Counted from the first letter of the stretch, positions 43,293-54,441 are shown. The stretch is 64,000 nt of DNA from Pelobacter seleniigenes DSM 18267 (GCF_000711225.1 NZ_JOMG01000002.1:12501-76500); one strand, 5' to 3'. The notes: a model not told the origin generated them from the sequence alone. A program made the numbers and translations.

Positions 43293-45956
43293 CTAACGGT
43301 TGTCCTGAAGCGCGGCATGAGCAGCTGCCAGACGGGCGATCGGAACGCGATAAGGGGAGCAGGAGACATAATCGAGTCCGACATTGTGACAAAAAACAAC
43401 ACTGCTCGGTTCTCCACCATGCTCTCCGCAAATCCCGACCTTCAAATCAGCTCTGGTGCTGCGGCCTCGTTCAAAACCGATCCTGACCAGTTCGCCGACG
43501 CCACGTTGGTCAAGGGCCACAAAGGGGTCCCTTTTCAACACCCCACGCTCCACATAGTCCGGCAGGAAATGACCGGCATCATCACGGGACAGGCCATAGG
43601 TCGTCTGGGTCAGGTCATTGGTCCCGAAAGAGAAAAATTCAGCTTCCTGGGCGATGGCATCAGCGGTCAGGGCAGCCCGAGGCAATTCGATCATGGTGCC
43701 GATCAGATAATTCACCTCGACGCCGTAGCGCCGACAGACCTCGTCCGCAACCCTGATCGCATTGGCACGTAAAATTCGCAGTTCGTTGACATGGGCGACC
43801 AGCGGGATCATGATTTCCGGGACGATCTCAAAGCCTTCGTTTTTGACAAGTTCGCAGGCGGCTTCCATGATTGCCTGCACCTGCATGTCATAGACCTCGG
43901 GGTAGGTGATTGCCAAACGACAGCCACGATGGCCCAGCATCGGGTTGAATTCGTGAAGCTGCTCCACATGCGCCTTAACTTCCGAGAATTTCATCCCTAC
44001 GGCATGCGCCAATTCCGACATATCATCTTCATTCTGGGGCAAAAACTCGTGCAGCGGCGGGTCGAGCAGCCGAATGGTCACCGGCAGTCCTTTCATCACC
44101 TTGAAGATATTGAGGAAATCACTCTTCTGCATGGGCAGGATCTTGTCTAGGGCGCTCTTCCGCCCGGCAAGATTATCGGCAAGAATCATTTCCCGCACCG
44201 CCTGGATCCGATCCCCTTCAAAGAACATATGCTCGGTTCGGCATAGGCCGATACCTTCTGCTCCAAAATCCCGCGCAGTCTGCGAGTCATGGGGCGTGTC
44301 GGCATTGGTCCGGACCTTCAGGCGCCTGAACTTATCCACCCAGGACATCAGCGTGGCAAAATCGCCACTGACGGCGGGTTGCACCTTGGGTACGGTACCG
44401 AGAATCACTTCACCCGTGGAACCATCCAGAGTTATGGCATCCCCTTTTTTGATGGTATGACCTGAGCGGGTCACCAGTTGCTGCTTCTCATAGTCGATCT
44501 TTATGTCACTGCAGCCGGAGACACAACATTTCCCCATCCCGCGCGCCACGACCGCCGCGTGAGAGGTCATTCCGCCCCGCGCCGTCAGAATTCCTTGCGC
44601 GGCATTCATGCCGTGAATATCTTCCGGGCTGGTTTCGATCCGCACCAGGATAACTTTTTTCTTCAGACGGTTCTGCTCTTCAGCCTCCTCGGCATTGAAG
44701 ACAACCTGACCGCTGGCCGCCCCGGGAGAAGCCGGCAGGCCTTTGGCAATGACCTCTTTTTCGGCCTGCGGATCCAGGGAGGGGTGCAGCAACTGATCCA
44801 ACTGCGCAGGTTCAACCCGCAGCACCGCGTCTTTCTCACTGATCAAACCCTCTTGAACCATATCGACGGCGATCTTGATAGCCGCCTGCGCCGTCCGCTT
44901 GCCGGTACGGGTCTGCAGCATATACAGCTTTCCGGTTTCGATTGTAAATTCGATATCCTGCATATCCTTGTAGTGGCGCTCAAGGATAGTGCGGATCTTG
45001 GCGAGTTGTTGATAACTGTCCGGCAGGACATCTTCCATGGCCGGAAGATCCCCCTCCTTGTGTTTGGCCCGATTGATCGGCTGCGGGGTACGAATTCCGG
45101 CAACCACATCTTCGCCCTGGGCATTGACCAGATATTCCCCGTAAAAATAGTTTTCACCGGTGGCCGGATCACGGGTAAAGGCAACCCCGGTCGCACAATC
45201 TTCCCCCATATTACCGAACACCATCGCCTGCACGTTAACGGCCGTTCCCCAATCACTGGGAATGGAATGCAGTTTGCGATAGGTCACCGCCCGCGGGTTC
45301 ATCCATGACCCGAAAACAGCCCCAATCGCCCCCCAGAGCTGTTCATGGGGATCTTCCGGAAAGTCTTCCCCGAGGGTTGTTCGATAACATGCTTTGAAAT
45401 CAGCGACCAGCTGCTTGAGATCCGCCGCGCTCAACTCGGTATCAAGGGTCACCCCTTTTGACGATTTGGCACGCTCCAGCAGGCTCTCCAGAATCTCTCC
45501 ATCCATCCCTTTAACGACATTGGCATACATCTGGATAAAGCGTCGGTAAGAATCATAAGCAAAACGGGGATCATTGCTTTGTGCAATGATCCCCGTAACA
45601 GTATGGTCATTCAGTCCAAGATTAAGGACCGTATCCATCATGCCTGGCATCGACGCAGGCGCACCCGAACGGACCGAAACCAGCAATGGGTTCTGCTGGT
45701 CACCAAAACCTTTATTCATGCGCTTCTCAACCAACGCAAGGGCTGCGGCAACCTCCGCCCGTAAACCTTCCGGATAACTCCGGTTATTTTCATAAAAGGC
45801 CTTGCAGACCTCCGTGGTCAGGGTGAAGCCGGGGGGCACCGGCAAACCGATCGAGGTCATTTCGGCAAGGTTGGCTCCTTTGCCGCCCAGCAACACGCGA
45901 AGTGAGCCTTCTCCGTCCGCCTGTCCATTGCCGAATGAGTAAACGTATTGTCCCAT
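43293..45956 (-). CDS. ppdK: Pyruvate, phosphate dikinase
   Basis: An 887-residue PPDK, which interconverts pyruvate + ATP + Pi and PEP + AMP + PPi. The N-terminal ATP-grasp (GGKGANLAEMTSIGLPVPPG), the central phospho-His domain (GGMTSHAAVVARGMGKCC, catalytic His near 455), and the C-terminal PEP/pyruvate barrel with the catalytic Cys (GICGEHGGEPSSV) are all intact. Of two neighbouring ATGs the one at 45956, five bases from AAGGAG, is preferred. It lies 100 bases from glyS. In anaerobes it serves gluconeogenesis or glycolysis depending on direction; not decidable here. Confidence 0.97.
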   Translation of the reverse strand: MGQYVYSFGNGQADGEGSLRVLLGGKGANLAEMTSIGLPVPPGFTLTTEVCKAFYENNRSYPEGLRAEVAAALALVEKRMNKGFGDQQNPLLVSVRSGAPASMPGMMDTVLNLGLNDHTVTGIIAQSNDPRFAYDSYRRFIQMYANVVKGMDGEILESLLERAKSSKGVTLDTELSAADLKQLVADFKACYRTTLGEDFPEDPHEQLWGAIGAVFGSWMNPRAVTYRKLHSIPSDWGTAVNVQAMVFGNMGEDCATGVAFTRDPATGENYFYGEYLVNAQGEDVVAGIRTPQPINRAKHKEGDLPAMEDVLPDSYQQLAKIRTILERHYKDMQDIEFTIETGKLYMLQTRTGKRTAQAAIKIAVDMVQEGLISEKDAVLRVEPAQLDQLLHPSLDPQAEKEVIAKGLPASPGAASGQVVFNAEEAEEQNRLKKKVILVRIETSPEDIHGMNAAQGILTARGGMTSHAAVVARGMGKCCVSGCSDIKIDYEKQQLVTRSGHTIKKGDAITLDGSTGEVILGTVPKVQPAVSGDFATLMSWVDKFRRLKVRTNADTPHDSQTARDFGAEGIGLCRTEHMFFEGDRIQAVREMILADNLAGRKSALDKILPMQKSDFLNIFKVMKGLPVTIRLLDPPLHEFLPQNEDDMSELAHAVGMKFSEVKAHVEQLHEFNPMLGHRGCRLAITYPEVYDMQVQAIMEAACELVKNEGFEIVPEIMIPLVAHVNELRILRANAIRVADEVCRRYGVEVNYLIGTMIELPRAALTADAIAQEAEFFSFGTNDLTQTTYGLSRDDAGHFLPDYVERGVLKRDPFVALDQRGVGELVRIGFERGRSTRADLKVGICGEHGGEPSSVVFCHNVGLDYVSCSPYRVPIARLAAAHAALQDNR

Positions 45957-46056
45957 CATGTCTCCTTAACACCACTAAATTGGTTGTTCGTTTTCAATCT
46001 GGTATGACAATCGCGGGCGTCTGCGCAGCTGTGCCGGGCGATTTCAGGTTCTCTGG

Positions 46057-48120
46057 TCAGGCGAGCCTACTGAAGTCAGCAACCCCCTTGAACAGTCCGG
46101 CGATTTTGGTTAGCAGAGCCAGCCGATTGTTTTTCACCGCCTCATCTTTGACCATAACCATGACTCCGTCGAAAAAGGCATCGACCGGCGGCCGCAGCCC
46201 GGCAACAACCTCCAGGGCCTGCAGGTAATCCCGGTCAGCAACCAGTTCCTGCACCCTTGCTTCAGTTTTCTGCAGCTCGCTGAACAGCTCCTGTTCCCGT
46301 TCGTCGGTTAATAATTGCGGATCAACGGGTTGGTCAAAACCTTCTTTAATAATATTACCGACCCGCTTAAACGCAACTTTCAAAGCTTCAAAATCTTCCC
46401 GCTGCTTCAGCGTGGAGAGAGCCTCGATCCGTTTGAGCGCTTCAACCGGCTCAGTAAAACTGGCACTGAGGACGGCTTCGACAATATCCCCTGCATAGCC
46501 CTGGCCGGTCATCATATTGACCAACCGCAAGCGGATGAACTCACAGACATCACTGGTGATCTCCGCTTCCGGCCGTTGCTGTTTTGCCTTGAGCAGGCCA
46601 ACACTCTCGGCCACCAGTGCCGGAATGGAAATCCCATAACCCCGTTCCAGAATAATGGCGAGGATACCGATGGCGGAGCGCCGTAAAGCGTAGGGATCGG
46701 CGGTGCCGGTCGGGATCAGGCCGACGCTGAAGCAACCACAGATGGTATCAATCTTATCGGCGATGGAGACAAAAGCCCCAACATCGTCGCTCGGCAAATC
46801 ACCACCTGCCTGAATGGGCAAGTAGTGTTCATAGATCGCTTTGGCGACGCGGGGATCATTCCCTTCGAGCAGTGCGTATTCACGCCCCATAACCCCTTGC
46901 AGCTCCGGAAATTCATAAACCATCCCGGTTTCAAGGTCACACTTGGCGAGAGTCGCGGCGCGCTCGGTCAGCGCAACGACATCAGGAGCAAACTGTTGTG
47001 CAAGACCCGCAGCAATCTGGCGGAAGCGTTCAATTTTTTCGTAACTGGTTCCGAGTTTGGCTTGATAAACGACTTTTTTAAGCGGCTCAAGCCTGGATTC
47101 CAATGTTTTTTTCTGATCTTCCTGCCAGAAGAACATGGCATCGGACAGCCGTGCCTTTAGGACCCGCTCATTGCCAGCGACGACCACTGCGGGATCTATG
47201 GCATGAGTGTTGGCAATGGTAATAAAGTGTGGCATCAGCTTGTTATTGTCATCAACCAGGGTGAAATAACGCTGATGCTCGCGCATACTGGTAATCAGCA
47301 GTTCATCGGGCAACTGCAAAAAACGCTCGTCAATAGTCCCGGCCAACGCCTGCGGAGACTCCACCAGAAAACTGACCTCCTCCAGCAGTTCCTCATCGGG
47401 ATTGATGCGACCACCCAGCTCCAGGGACAACTCAGCCAGCTGCATTTCGATCAATTGGCGGCGTTTCTCAATTTCAGGAATGACATGGTGCTGCTCGGCT
47501 TTGCGCAGATAATCATCCACCCCGCTGACGGTAAATTCTTCCGGCGCCATGAAGCGATGACCGCGGGAAACCCGACCGCTGTGCAGTTCACCGAAGCAGA
47601 ACGGAACCACTTCGCCGCCATAAAGGGCGACAATCCAGTGCATGGGACGCGCAAACCGGACATCGAGATCTTTCCAGCGCATCGACTTTTTAAAACTGAT
47701 CCGGCTGACCACTCGATGCAGGATTTCGGGCAGTTCTACGCTGGTCTCCCCACCTTCAATCACCTTGGAAAGAAACAGGTATTCCCCTTTTTCGGTGGTC
47801 ACGGTTTGCAACTCATCGACACTGACCCCGTTAGTCCGCGCAAAACCTTCCGCGGCTTTGGTCGGCTTGCCGGCTTCGTCGTAAGCAATCCGCGCCGGTG
47901 GGCCAGTTATCTCAAGCTCTTGACGTTGCTGGCGGGCAGCGACATCCATAATCGAAATGGCCAAACGGCGGGGAGTGGCAAAAGTACGGATCGTACCGAA
48001 GGTCACCCGTGCATTTGCCAACTCCTGAGACAACAGATCCTTAAGATCCTGCAGGGCTCGCGGGATAAATCCGGCCGGTAATTCTTCAGTTCCCAATTCG
48101 AGAAACAGTTCAGCAGACAT
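46057..48120 (-). CDS. glyS: Glycyl-tRNA synthetase beta subunit
   Basis: A 687-residue beta subunit of the alpha2beta2 glycyl-tRNA synthetase. It starts LFLELGTEELPAGFIPRAL, contains the HD-like segment (FQITPLEREHQRY-type, here TSMREHQRYFTLVDD) and ends with the DALR anticodon-binding domain (VMVMVKDEAVKNNRLALL). ATG at 48120 (GGAG six bases before) is preferred over the longer frame to 48138. It follows glyQ by 48 bases; both subunits are needed. Confidence 0.97.
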   Translation of the reverse strand: MSAELFLELGTEELPAGFIPRALQDLKDLLSQELANARVTFGTIRTFATPRRLAISIMDVAARQQRQELEITGPPARIAYDEAGKPTKAAEGFARTNGVSVDELQTVTTEKGEYLFLSKVIEGGETSVELPEILHRVVSRISFKKSMRWKDLDVRFARPMHWIVALYGGEVVPFCFGELHSGRVSRGHRFMAPEEFTVSGVDDYLRKAEQHHVIPEIEKRRQLIEMQLAELSLELGGRINPDEELLEEVSFLVESPQALAGTIDERFLQLPDELLITSMREHQRYFTLVDDNNKLMPHFITIANTHAIDPAVVVAGNERVLKARLSDAMFFWQEDQKKTLESRLEPLKKVVYQAKLGTSYEKIERFRQIAAGLAQQFAPDVVALTERAATLAKCDLETGMVYEFPELQGVMGREYALLEGNDPRVAKAIYEHYLPIQAGGDLPSDDVGAFVSIADKIDTICGCFSVGLIPTGTADPYALRRSAIGILAIILERGYGISIPALVAESVGLLKAKQQRPEAEITSDVCEFIRLRLVNMMTGQGYAGDIVEAVLSASFTEPVEALKRIEALSTLKQREDFEALKVAFKRVGNIIKEGFDQPVDPQLLTDEREQELFSELQKTEARVQELVADRDYLQALEVVAGLRPPVDAFFDGVMVMVKDEAVKNNRLALLTKIAGLFKGVADFSRLA

Positions 48121-48168
48121 GTATTGCTCCGGTTGCAAGTCGGTTGAAACGACTACAATTGAATAAAA

Positions 48169-49041
48169 TTATTTGGATTTCAACAAAGGGTAGCCAAGTT
48201 TTTCACGCTGGGCGACATAAGCGGTTGCGCAAAGCTTGGACATATTTCTGACCCGGCCGATATAGCTTGCCCGTTCGGTCACCGAAATGGCGCTTCTGGC
48301 GTCCAGCAGATTGAAAGCGTGGGAACATTTCAGGACAAAATCATAGGCCGGAAAAACCAGCCCTCCCTCAGCCAGCCGGATACTCTCTTTCTCATACATA
48401 TCAAAGAGCTGAAAGAGCATGCTGGTATCAGCTTCCTCAAAATTGTAATGGGAGAATTCAACCTCGGTCTGATGGTGGACATCGCCGTATTTGATTCCTT
48501 TGACCCACTCGAGGTCATAGACATTGTCAACCCCTTGCAGGTACATCGCAATCCGCTCGATCCCGTAGGTGATTTCCCCGGGGATCGGTTTCAAGTCGAT
48601 TCCGCCACATTGTTGAAAATAGGTAAACTGAGTGATTTCCATACCATCCAGCCAGACTTCCCAGCCGAGCCCCCAGGCGCCCAAGGTAGGAGACTCCCAG
48701 TCATCCTCGACAAAGCGGATATCATGGGCTTTGGGATCAATCCCGAAGCTTTTTAGAGAATCGAGATAGAGATCCTGAATATTCAAAGGAGACGGCTTCA
48801 AAATCACCTGGAACTGATAATAATGCTGCAGTCGATTAGGATTTTCACCGTAACGGCCATCAGTCGGGCGCCTGGAAGGTTCGACATAAGCAGCTTTCCA
48901 TGGCTCGGGGCCTAGAGCCCGTAAAAAGGTCGCCGGGTTAAAAGTTCCAGCGCCTTTCTCGATGTCATAGGGCTGTTGAATGATGCAACCCTGCTGTGCC
49001 CAGTAATTTTGCAATGATAGAATCAAATCCTGAAAAGTCAC
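48169..49041 (-). CDS. glyQ: Glycyl-tRNA synthetase alpha subunit
   Basis: A 290-residue class II synthetase catalytic subunit. Family start [19 protein letters not shown] is reached at a GTG (49041) four bases after GGAGG; the longer frame to 49089 is not needed. Motif 2 ([18 protein letters not shown]) and motif 3 ([15 protein letters not shown]-type, here [17 protein letters not shown]) activate glycine with ATP. It lies before glyS on the same message. Confidence 0.97.
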   Translation of the reverse strand: MTFQDLILSLQNYWAQQGCIIQQPYDIEKGAGTFNPATFLRALGPEPWKAAYVEPSRRPTDGRYGENPNRLQHYYQFQVILKPSPLNIQDLYLDSLKSFGIDPKAHDIRFVEDDWESPTLGAWGLGWEVWLDGMEITQFTYFQQCGGIDLKPIPGEITYGIERIAMYLQGVDNVYDLEWVKGIKYGDVHHQTEVEFSHYNFEEADTSMLFQLFDMYEKESIRLAEGGLVFPAYDFVLKCSHAFNLLDARSAISVTERASYIGRVRNMSKLCATAYVAQREKLGYPLLKSK

Positions 49042-49152
49042 TGTTCCTCCAAATATCTGAAAACCGCCACAAAACGGCGAGTGAGTCAAAATAAAGAACC
49101 TGCGCGAGTTTAGCTTCGCCTCGGGTAGATGTCAAGATTACCGGTCCCAAGA

Positions 49153-49893
49153 TCAATTGAGAAATTTCAGTGACTTCGGCATTCTCGGCAGAATTGACTG
49201 CAGGATCGCGGCAAAGATCAGCAACGCCTCCTGCAAGGTTTTAGAACTGAAGGCGAATCCGCCAAACTGTTCCGGGGAAACCCTCAGCGAACGCGCCAGC
49301 GAGCCCACTGTCCCGACAGCAATTGCGGTCCCGGAACCATGGGCACAAGCCTGACAAAGGCTGCCGCCGCGACCAATGTCAAAACGGATCGAATCATCCT
49401 GCTTAAAAATAACCAGGCATTCACTGCAGTGCAACAGGTGCGGCATGTAACCAAGCAGGTAGACCAGCCGCAGCTCCAACAACAGCCTGGCGACCCTAGG
49501 TTCGCCACCGGAATCCAGATAATCCAGAAAGCTGTTCAGAATCGCATATATCTGCGGCTGAGGTTCACCCTCCTCCAACAGCAATTCAACCAGTTCGACA
49601 CCATAGCTGGCCAAAGCAAGCAGAGCAAAATCCTTGCGCAGCCCGAAGCGCAAGTTGATGGGTTCAGCCTCCTGTAAAGACCACAGGGTACCGCGCCCCT
49701 CCCGCCAGTGAAAAATGGCTTGAGTAAAAGGTTCCAGGGCTGAACCGAAGCGTTTGCGACTGTTTCGGGCAGAACGGGCAAAACCTTTTTTAAGGCCATG
49801 CTCCCGAGTCAATAAGCTAAGAATCCGGTCTGCCTCGCCATAATCAGAGTGCCTCAGCACAATTCCTTCACAGCGTTGGCTCAATTTTCCCAT
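49153..49893 (-). CDS. recO: DNA repair protein RecO
   Basis: A 246-residue RecO, which with RecR loads RecA on gapped DNA. N-terminal OB fold (CEGIVLRHSDYGEADRILSLLTREHG), helical middle, and a zinc finger made by HCSEC (about 153) and LCQAC (about 180). It follows mgtE (stop 23 bases upstream of its start) and precedes glyQ by about 110 bases. Length and motifs are standard. Confidence 0.95.
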   Translation of the reverse strand: MGKLSQRCEGIVLRHSDYGEADRILSLLTREHGLKKGFARSARNSRKRFGSALEPFTQAIFHWREGRGTLWSLQEAEPINLRFGLRKDFALLALASYGVELVELLLEEGEPQPQIYAILNSFLDYLDSGGEPRVARLLLELRLVYLLGYMPHLLHCSECLVIFKQDDSIRFDIGRGGSLCQACAHGSGTAIAVGTVGSLARSLRVSPEQFGGFAFSSKTLQEALLIFAAILQSILPRMPKSLKFLN

Positions 49894-49916
49894 GGATCAC
49901 CGCCTGGCAGAGTGTA

Positions 49917-51275
49917 TTAAACCAGATATTGAAGAAAAAGGGTGGCCGTACTGAAATAAATCAAGATTCCGGTAATATCATTGACGGTCTGCACAAAGGG
50001 GCTTGAGGCGATGGCCGGGTCGATCCCGATGCGCCTGAAAAATGTGGTGACAATAACCGCCATACAGGCGGCCACGGTAATCGCGGTGATCATGGCCAAG
50101 CCAACCACCAGCCCCAGAAAAATATTCTGATGCCAGATCGTCGCGACCGTGGCAATCGCCAAACCACAGACCACTCCCATGATCAGACCGACCCGCAATT
50201 CTTTCAGAAAAACCTGCCTGATCATGGTGAAATCAATCCGCCCGGTCGCGAAGCCACGAACGATGATCGACGAAGTCTGGCCTCCGACATTCCCCCCCAT
50301 TCCGGTAATGACCGGAATAAATGAGATCAGCATGATGACCTGTTCGAGAGTGGCCCGAAATAACCACATCAGGCTGCCGGTAATCACCCCACCAACCAGG
50401 GTGGCCAACAACCAGGGTAGTCTCAGGCGGGCGATCTGGAGAGACTTGTAGCCGAGTAACAGCTCTTCTTCACTGGTCCCCGCCATGCGCAAAATATCTT
50501 CCGTCGCCTCGTCCCGCATGACATCGATAACGTCGTCAACAGTAATCAAACCGATCAACTTACCATGATCGTCAACGACTGGAATGGCCAGGATATTGTA
50601 CTTTGCCACCAGCTCGGCAACTTCCTCCTGGTCCATATCCGTGCGCACTCGCATCACGTTGGTCGACATGATATCCGCCAGCCTGGTTAGCGGCGGCACT
50701 GTTAGCAACTGTCTGAGGGACAGAACGCCGACCAGGTGGTTGTGCTCATCGGTCACATACACATAAAAGACCATTTCATAGTCTTCAGAGTTCTGCAGTG
50801 CGGCGATAGCCTCTTTAACAGTGGTGTCCTGATCAAGAGAAAACACATCAGTGGACATGATTCCACCGGCAGTGTCTTCATCATAGCCGAGCAGTTTTTC
50901 AACATCCTCAGACTGCTCGTCATGCAGATCGGATAAGATCTCCTCCGCCAGTTCATCGGAGAGGCTCCGGATGAAAACCGCGCTGTCATCATCGGCCATC
51001 TCATGGAGAACCGCCATGAGGTAATCCTTGTTTAACAGGTTGGCCAGTTGCGGCCAAGTTTCCGGTTCCAGCTCGGAGAGAACATCAGCCGCCCGTTCGA
51101 CATCGGGCATCAACTCCAGAAGAGTTTTTTGATCACTAAGTTCGAAATAGCGAAACAGATGGGCAATGTCGGCAGGATGGATTTTTCCGAGAGCTCTTTT
51201 CAGGTTGGTCACTGCTCCCCGACGCAGCAGTTTGCTGACGGTTCCGTGCAGAACTTGAATTTTTTGTTCGTGCAT
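49917..51275 (-). CDS. mgtE: MgtE-family magnesium transporter
   Basis: A 452-residue Mg2+ channel. Cytoplasmic N domain (about 1-125, helical superhelix), a pair of CBS domains (about 130-255, VGVLSLRQLL and IGLITVDDVIDVMRDEATED), a connecting helix, and five C-terminal membrane helices with GMGGNVGGQTSSIIVRG and the tail PFVQTVNDITGILIYF. Start ATG 51275 has GGAG five bases upstream, and the frame's extra 22 codons upstream are unconserved. Family members gate on cytosolic Mg2+. A second uptake system, CorA, is at 17.6 kb. Confidence 0.96.
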   Translation of the reverse strand: MHEQKIQVLHGTVSKLLRRGAVTNLKRALGKIHPADIAHLFRYFELSDQKTLLELMPDVERAADVLSELEPETWPQLANLLNKDYLMAVLHEMADDDSAVFIRSLSDELAEEILSDLHDEQSEDVEKLLGYDEDTAGGIMSTDVFSLDQDTTVKEAIAALQNSEDYEMVFYVYVTDEHNHLVGVLSLRQLLTVPPLTRLADIMSTNVMRVRTDMDQEEVAELVAKYNILAIPVVDDHGKLIGLITVDDVIDVMRDEATEDILRMAGTSEEELLLGYKSLQIARLRLPWLLATLVGGVITGSLMWLFRATLEQVIMLISFIPVITGMGGNVGGQTSSIIVRGFATGRIDFTMIRQVFLKELRVGLIMGVVCGLAIATVATIWHQNIFLGLVVGLAMITAITVAACMAVIVTTFFRRIGIDPAIASSPFVQTVNDITGILIYFSTATLFLQYLV

Positions 51276-51379
51276 AAAAGCTCCCTGTTGGCCAAGGAAT
51301 ATAAAGACATAATATGAGCGGCAAATTAGCACCTGCAACAAAGGCAGTCAACGACTGCCCAAGCTTAAGCAACCGCACA

Positions 51380-51418
51380 AACAAAACAAGGGGCAAGGAA
51401 TTTCTTCCCTGCCCCTTG
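51380..51418 (-). terminator. Terminator of the ribosomal superoperon
   Basis: On the minus strand AAGGGGCAGGGAA pairs with TTCCTTGCCCCTT (one mismatch) around a GAAA loop, followed by GUUUUGUUU. It is 24 bases after the rplQ stop and before mgtE. Confidence 0.85.
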
Positions 51419-51441
51419 TAAAAGTCTGAGCTATGTCTGAA

Positions 51442-51912
51442 TCAAGCAGTTTTTTCAGTGCTCTCTTTAGCTGTCTCTTCCGCTGCAGGGGAGGATTCAG
51501 TTGCTGAGGCCGCCTGCTTAACTGCAGGTTCAACTTTTTTCTGTTTCGGCGTAAATTCTTCTTCGACCAGCTCGATAATCGCCATCTCGGCGTTATCTCC
51601 CTGGCGGTTATCCAGACGAATGATCCGCGAATAGCCACCCGGACGGGTTGCATAGCGTGGAGCTATCATCTCAAACAACTTAGCTACGGTTTTCTGGTCG
51701 CGAATAACCTGAAGAGCTTGCCGACGGGCATGAAGATCACCCCGTTTCCCCAGAGTAATCATTCGATCAACCAGCTTACGGAGTTCTTTGGCACGTGTGA
51801 CCGTTGTCGTGATTTTTTCATTCTGAAAAAATGAAGTCACCATGTTTCGCATCATATGCTGACGGTGGTCAGGCTTACGGCCAAGGCGTCTGCCGGATTT
51901 ATTATGGCGCAT
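51442..51912 (-). CDS. rplQ: 50S ribosomal protein L17
   Basis: A 156-residue L17 at the end of the alpha operon. Conserved [17 protein letters not shown] start and [21 protein letters not shown], with an Ala/Glu-rich C-terminal extension (about 120-156) that is common in Desulfobacterota. It sits at the polypeptide exit tunnel. rpoA is 37 bases upstream and the operon terminator follows. Confidence 0.97.
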   Translation of the reverse strand: MRHNKSGRRLGRKPDHRQHMMRNMVTSFFQNEKITTTVTRAKELRKLVDRMITLGKRGDLHARRQALQVIRDQKTVAKLFEMIAPRYATRPGGYSRIIRLDNRQGDNAEMAIIELVEEEFTPKQKKVEPAVKQAASATESSPAAEETAKESTEKTA

Positions 51913-51949
51913 TGCTCTCGTTCCTTTCTAAAAACCAATAAAAGGGGGA

Positions 51950-52960
51950 CTACTCTTCGTCCTGGCCTTTTTGAATCAATTTTAGGTATTCGGGATCAGG
52001 AAAGTTTTCCAATTTCATCCCCAGGCTCAAACCCATTTCGGAAAGAATGTCTTTAATTTCATTCAAAGACTTCCGGCCAAAATTCTGAGTTTTAAGCATC
52101 TCAGCTTCTGATTTCTGAACAAGCTCACCAATCAGGTTGATCTGGGCGTTTTTCAGGCAATTGGCACTGCGTACTGACAGTTCCAACTCTTCCACCGAGC
52201 GATAAAGATTTTCATTAATTTTCTGCTTATCGCTTTCTTCTTCTTCAAGAACGGGCTCATCAGCTTCGTCGAAATTAATAAAAATCTGCAGCTGTTCTTT
52301 CAGGATTTTGGCCGCATAAGCAACCGCATCCTCGGGTTTGACGCTGCCATCCGTATGCACTTCGATGGACAGCTTGTCATAGTCGGTGATTTGCCCGACC
52401 CGGGCATTGGAAACCGTGTAATTCACCTTGGAAATCGGAGAGAAAATAGCATCGATCGGAATGGTTCCAACCGGAGCATTTTCATCGCGATTCTTTTCCG
52501 CAGCAACATATCCCTTGCCCATGGCAACGGTCATATCGATTTCGAGATCCGTTTCATCCCCGCAGGTTGCGATATGATGATCGCCATTGAGAATCTCGAC
52601 ATTACTGTCGGTGATAATATCGGCTGCCTTAATGACGCCTGCACCTTTTTTAACAATTCTGACGTTGCGTGAATCGTTACCGTGCAGATTTACCTTGACC
52701 CCTTTCAGGTTCAGAATAATATCCGTCACGTCTTCGGTCACGCCAACGACACTGGAAAATTCGTGTTGAACGTTCTTGATTCTCACCGAAGTAATTGCCG
52801 CACCTTGCAGTGAAGACAGCAATACTCTCCGCAACGAGTTACCAAGAGTCGTGCCGAACCCTCGTTCGAAAGGTTCGGCAACGAATTTTCCATAAGAATC
52901 TGTCAATTCAGTTGCTTCCAACCGCTTGGGCTTGATCAGATCCCTCCAATTTTTGTACAT
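51950..52960 (-). CDS. rpoA: RNA polymerase alpha subunit
   Basis: A 336-residue alpha subunit. N-terminal dimer domain ([23 protein letters not shown]) and C-terminal domain with the DNA/UP-element contact region ([36 protein letters not shown]). ATG at 52960 (GGAG nine bases upstream) gives [15 protein letters not shown]; the frame extends 21 codons upstream without need. Lies between rpsD and rplQ. Confidence 0.98.
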   Translation of the reverse strand: MYKNWRDLIKPKRLEATELTDSYGKFVAEPFERGFGTTLGNSLRRVLLSSLQGAAITSVRIKNVQHEFSSVVGVTEDVTDIILNLKGVKVNLHGNDSRNVRIVKKGAGVIKAADIITDSNVEILNGDHHIATCGDETDLEIDMTVAMGKGYVAAEKNRDENAPVGTIPIDAIFSPISKVNYTVSNARVGQITDYDKLSIEVHTDGSVKPEDAVAYAAKILKEQLQIFINFDEADEPVLEEEESDKQKINENLYRSVEELELSVRSANCLKNAQINLIGELVQKSEAEMLKTQNFGRKSLNEIKDILSEMGLSLGMKLENFPDPEYLKLIQKGQDEE

Positions 52961-53000
52961 ATATAGATTCTCCCTCTCAAGAGTCCCGAACAGGGTTTGA

Positions 53001-53630
53001 TTACTTGGAGTAGAGCTCGACAATAAGTTGTTCCTGGAACTCAGGAGTTGTCAACTCACTACGCACCGGCAGAGTTTTGAGCTTACCTTTGAAGGCATCG
53101 CGATCAAGCTCAACCCAGGAAGGCACACCCCGGCGCATAACACTGTCGAGAGACTCATTAATGCAGGTCACTTCACGGCTTTTTTCACGCAGGCTGACGA
53201 TATCATCAGGCCGCACGAGAAAGGACGGAATGTTAACTTTTTGACCGTTCACCTGGAAATGACCATGCCGCACCAGAGTCCGTGCCTGAGCACGTGACGC
53301 AGCAAAACCAAGCCGATAGATGATGCTGTCAAGACGACGCTCAAGAAGCAGCAACAGGTTCTCACCGGTCACCCCTCTCATACGGTCAGCCTTGGCGAAA
53401 TACAACCGGAACTGTTTTTCCTGCAGTCCGTAAGTCCGTTTGACTTTTTGTTTTTCACGCAGCTGAGTACCGTAGTCGGATACTTTTGAACGCCGCTGGC
53501 CGTGTTGGCCGGGCGCGTAATTCCTGCGTTCGATCGCACATTTATCAGTAAAACACCTATCCCCTTTCAGGAACAGTTTGGCGTTTTCTCTTCTGCACTG
53601 ACGGCATACGGGACCAGAATACCTAGACAA
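53001..53630 (-). CDS. rpsD: 30S ribosomal protein S4
   Basis: A 209-residue S4, a primary 16S rRNA binder and, in E. coli, autoregulator of the alpha operon. Zinc-ribbon cysteines are present (CRQC, CFTDKC), so this is the zinc-binding form. Translation appears to start at a TTG (53630) six bases after AGGAGG; no ATG or GTG fits. A TTG start for a ribosomal gene is unusual and may lower its translation rate. Confidence 0.96.
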   Translation of the reverse strand: MSRYSGPVCRQCRRENAKLFLKGDRCFTDKCAIERRNYAPGQHGQRRSKVSDYGTQLREKQKVKRTYGLQEKQFRLYFAKADRMRGVTGENLLLLLERRLDSIIYRLGFAASRAQARTLVRHGHFQVNGQKVNIPSFLVRPDDIVSLREKSREVTCINESLDSVMRRGVPSWVELDRDAFKGKLKTLPVRSELTTPEFQEQLIVELYSK

Positions 53631-53648
53631 CTTTTTCCTCCTTGTTGC

Positions 53649-54044
53649 TTAAACGCGACGGCGCTTGGGCGGACGACAACCGTTATGTGGAATGGGAGTG
53701 ACATCCTTGATCATAGTCACTGTCAAACCAGCTAAAGAAAGTGCCCGCAGAGCTGATTCACGACCGCTACCCGGTCCTTTGACATATGCCTCAACAGAAC
53801 GCATACCATGTTCCATAGCCTTGGTTGCTGCCTCTTCGGCGGCCATCTGGGCGGCAAACGGTGTGCTTTTCCGCGACCCCTTGAACCCTTTAGCTCCGGA
53901 AGTGGACCAGGCTACGACATTGCCCATAGGATCGCAGATAGTCACGATTGTATTGTTAAAGGTCGATTGAATATGCACAACACCTTTGGCAATGTTTTTC
54001 TTTTCAACCTTCTTGCGTACGACTTTTTTACCCGATTTAGCCAT
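53649..54044 (-). CDS. rpsK: 30S ribosomal protein S11
   Basis: A 131-residue S11 from the 30S platform, part of the mRNA exit region. Recognised from [41 protein letters not shown] (as STSGAKG here) and the C-terminal [14 protein letters not shown]. Lies 11 bases after rpsM and 18 before rpsD. Confidence 0.98.
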   Translation of the reverse strand: MAKSGKKVVRKKVEKKNIAKGVVHIQSTFNNTIVTICDPMGNVVAWSTSGAKGFKGSRKSTPFAAQMAAEEAATKAMEHGMRSVEAYVKGPGSGRESALRALSLAGLTVTMIKDVTPIPHNGCRPPKRRRV

Positions 54045-54055
54045 GACAACTCCGC

Positions 54056-54424
54056 TTATTTTTTCTTACCGGCAACGGTCTTCTTAGGTCCCTTGCGAGT
54101 CCGTGAATTGTTTTTGGTATTCTGCCCGCGAACAGGCAGCCCACGACGGTGACGCAGACCGCGGTAACAACCAAGATCCATCAGCCTCTTGACGTTCATC
54201 GAGATTTCACGACGCAGGTCCCCTTCGACATGACAATCTTTGTCTATAATCTCACGAATCTTCGCCAGCTCCGCCTCAGTCAAATCATCAGTACGGGCAT
54301 CTAAATCAACCCCAGCCTGAGAAAGAATTTCTTTAGACGTAGTGCGGCCAATCCCGTAGATATACGTCATGGCTACTTCAATACGCTTGTTGCGCGGCAA
54401 ATCGACTCCAGCAATACGTGCCAA
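54056..54424 (-). CDS. rpsM: 30S ribosomal protein S13
   Basis: A 122-residue S13 at the top of the 30S head, in contact with tRNA and L5. Starts [21 protein letters not shown], has the [11 protein letters not shown] and [17 protein letters not shown] segments, ends in the usual lysine-rich tail. Seventeen bases after rpmJ. Confidence 0.98.
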   Translation of the reverse strand: MARIAGVDLPRNKRIEVAMTYIYGIGRTTSKEILSQAGVDLDARTDDLTEAELAKIREIIDKDCHVEGDLRREISMNVKRLMDLGCYRGLRHRRGLPVRGQNTKNNSRTRKGPKKTVAGKKK

Positions 54425-54441
54425 TTTTTCCTCCTAGGGCC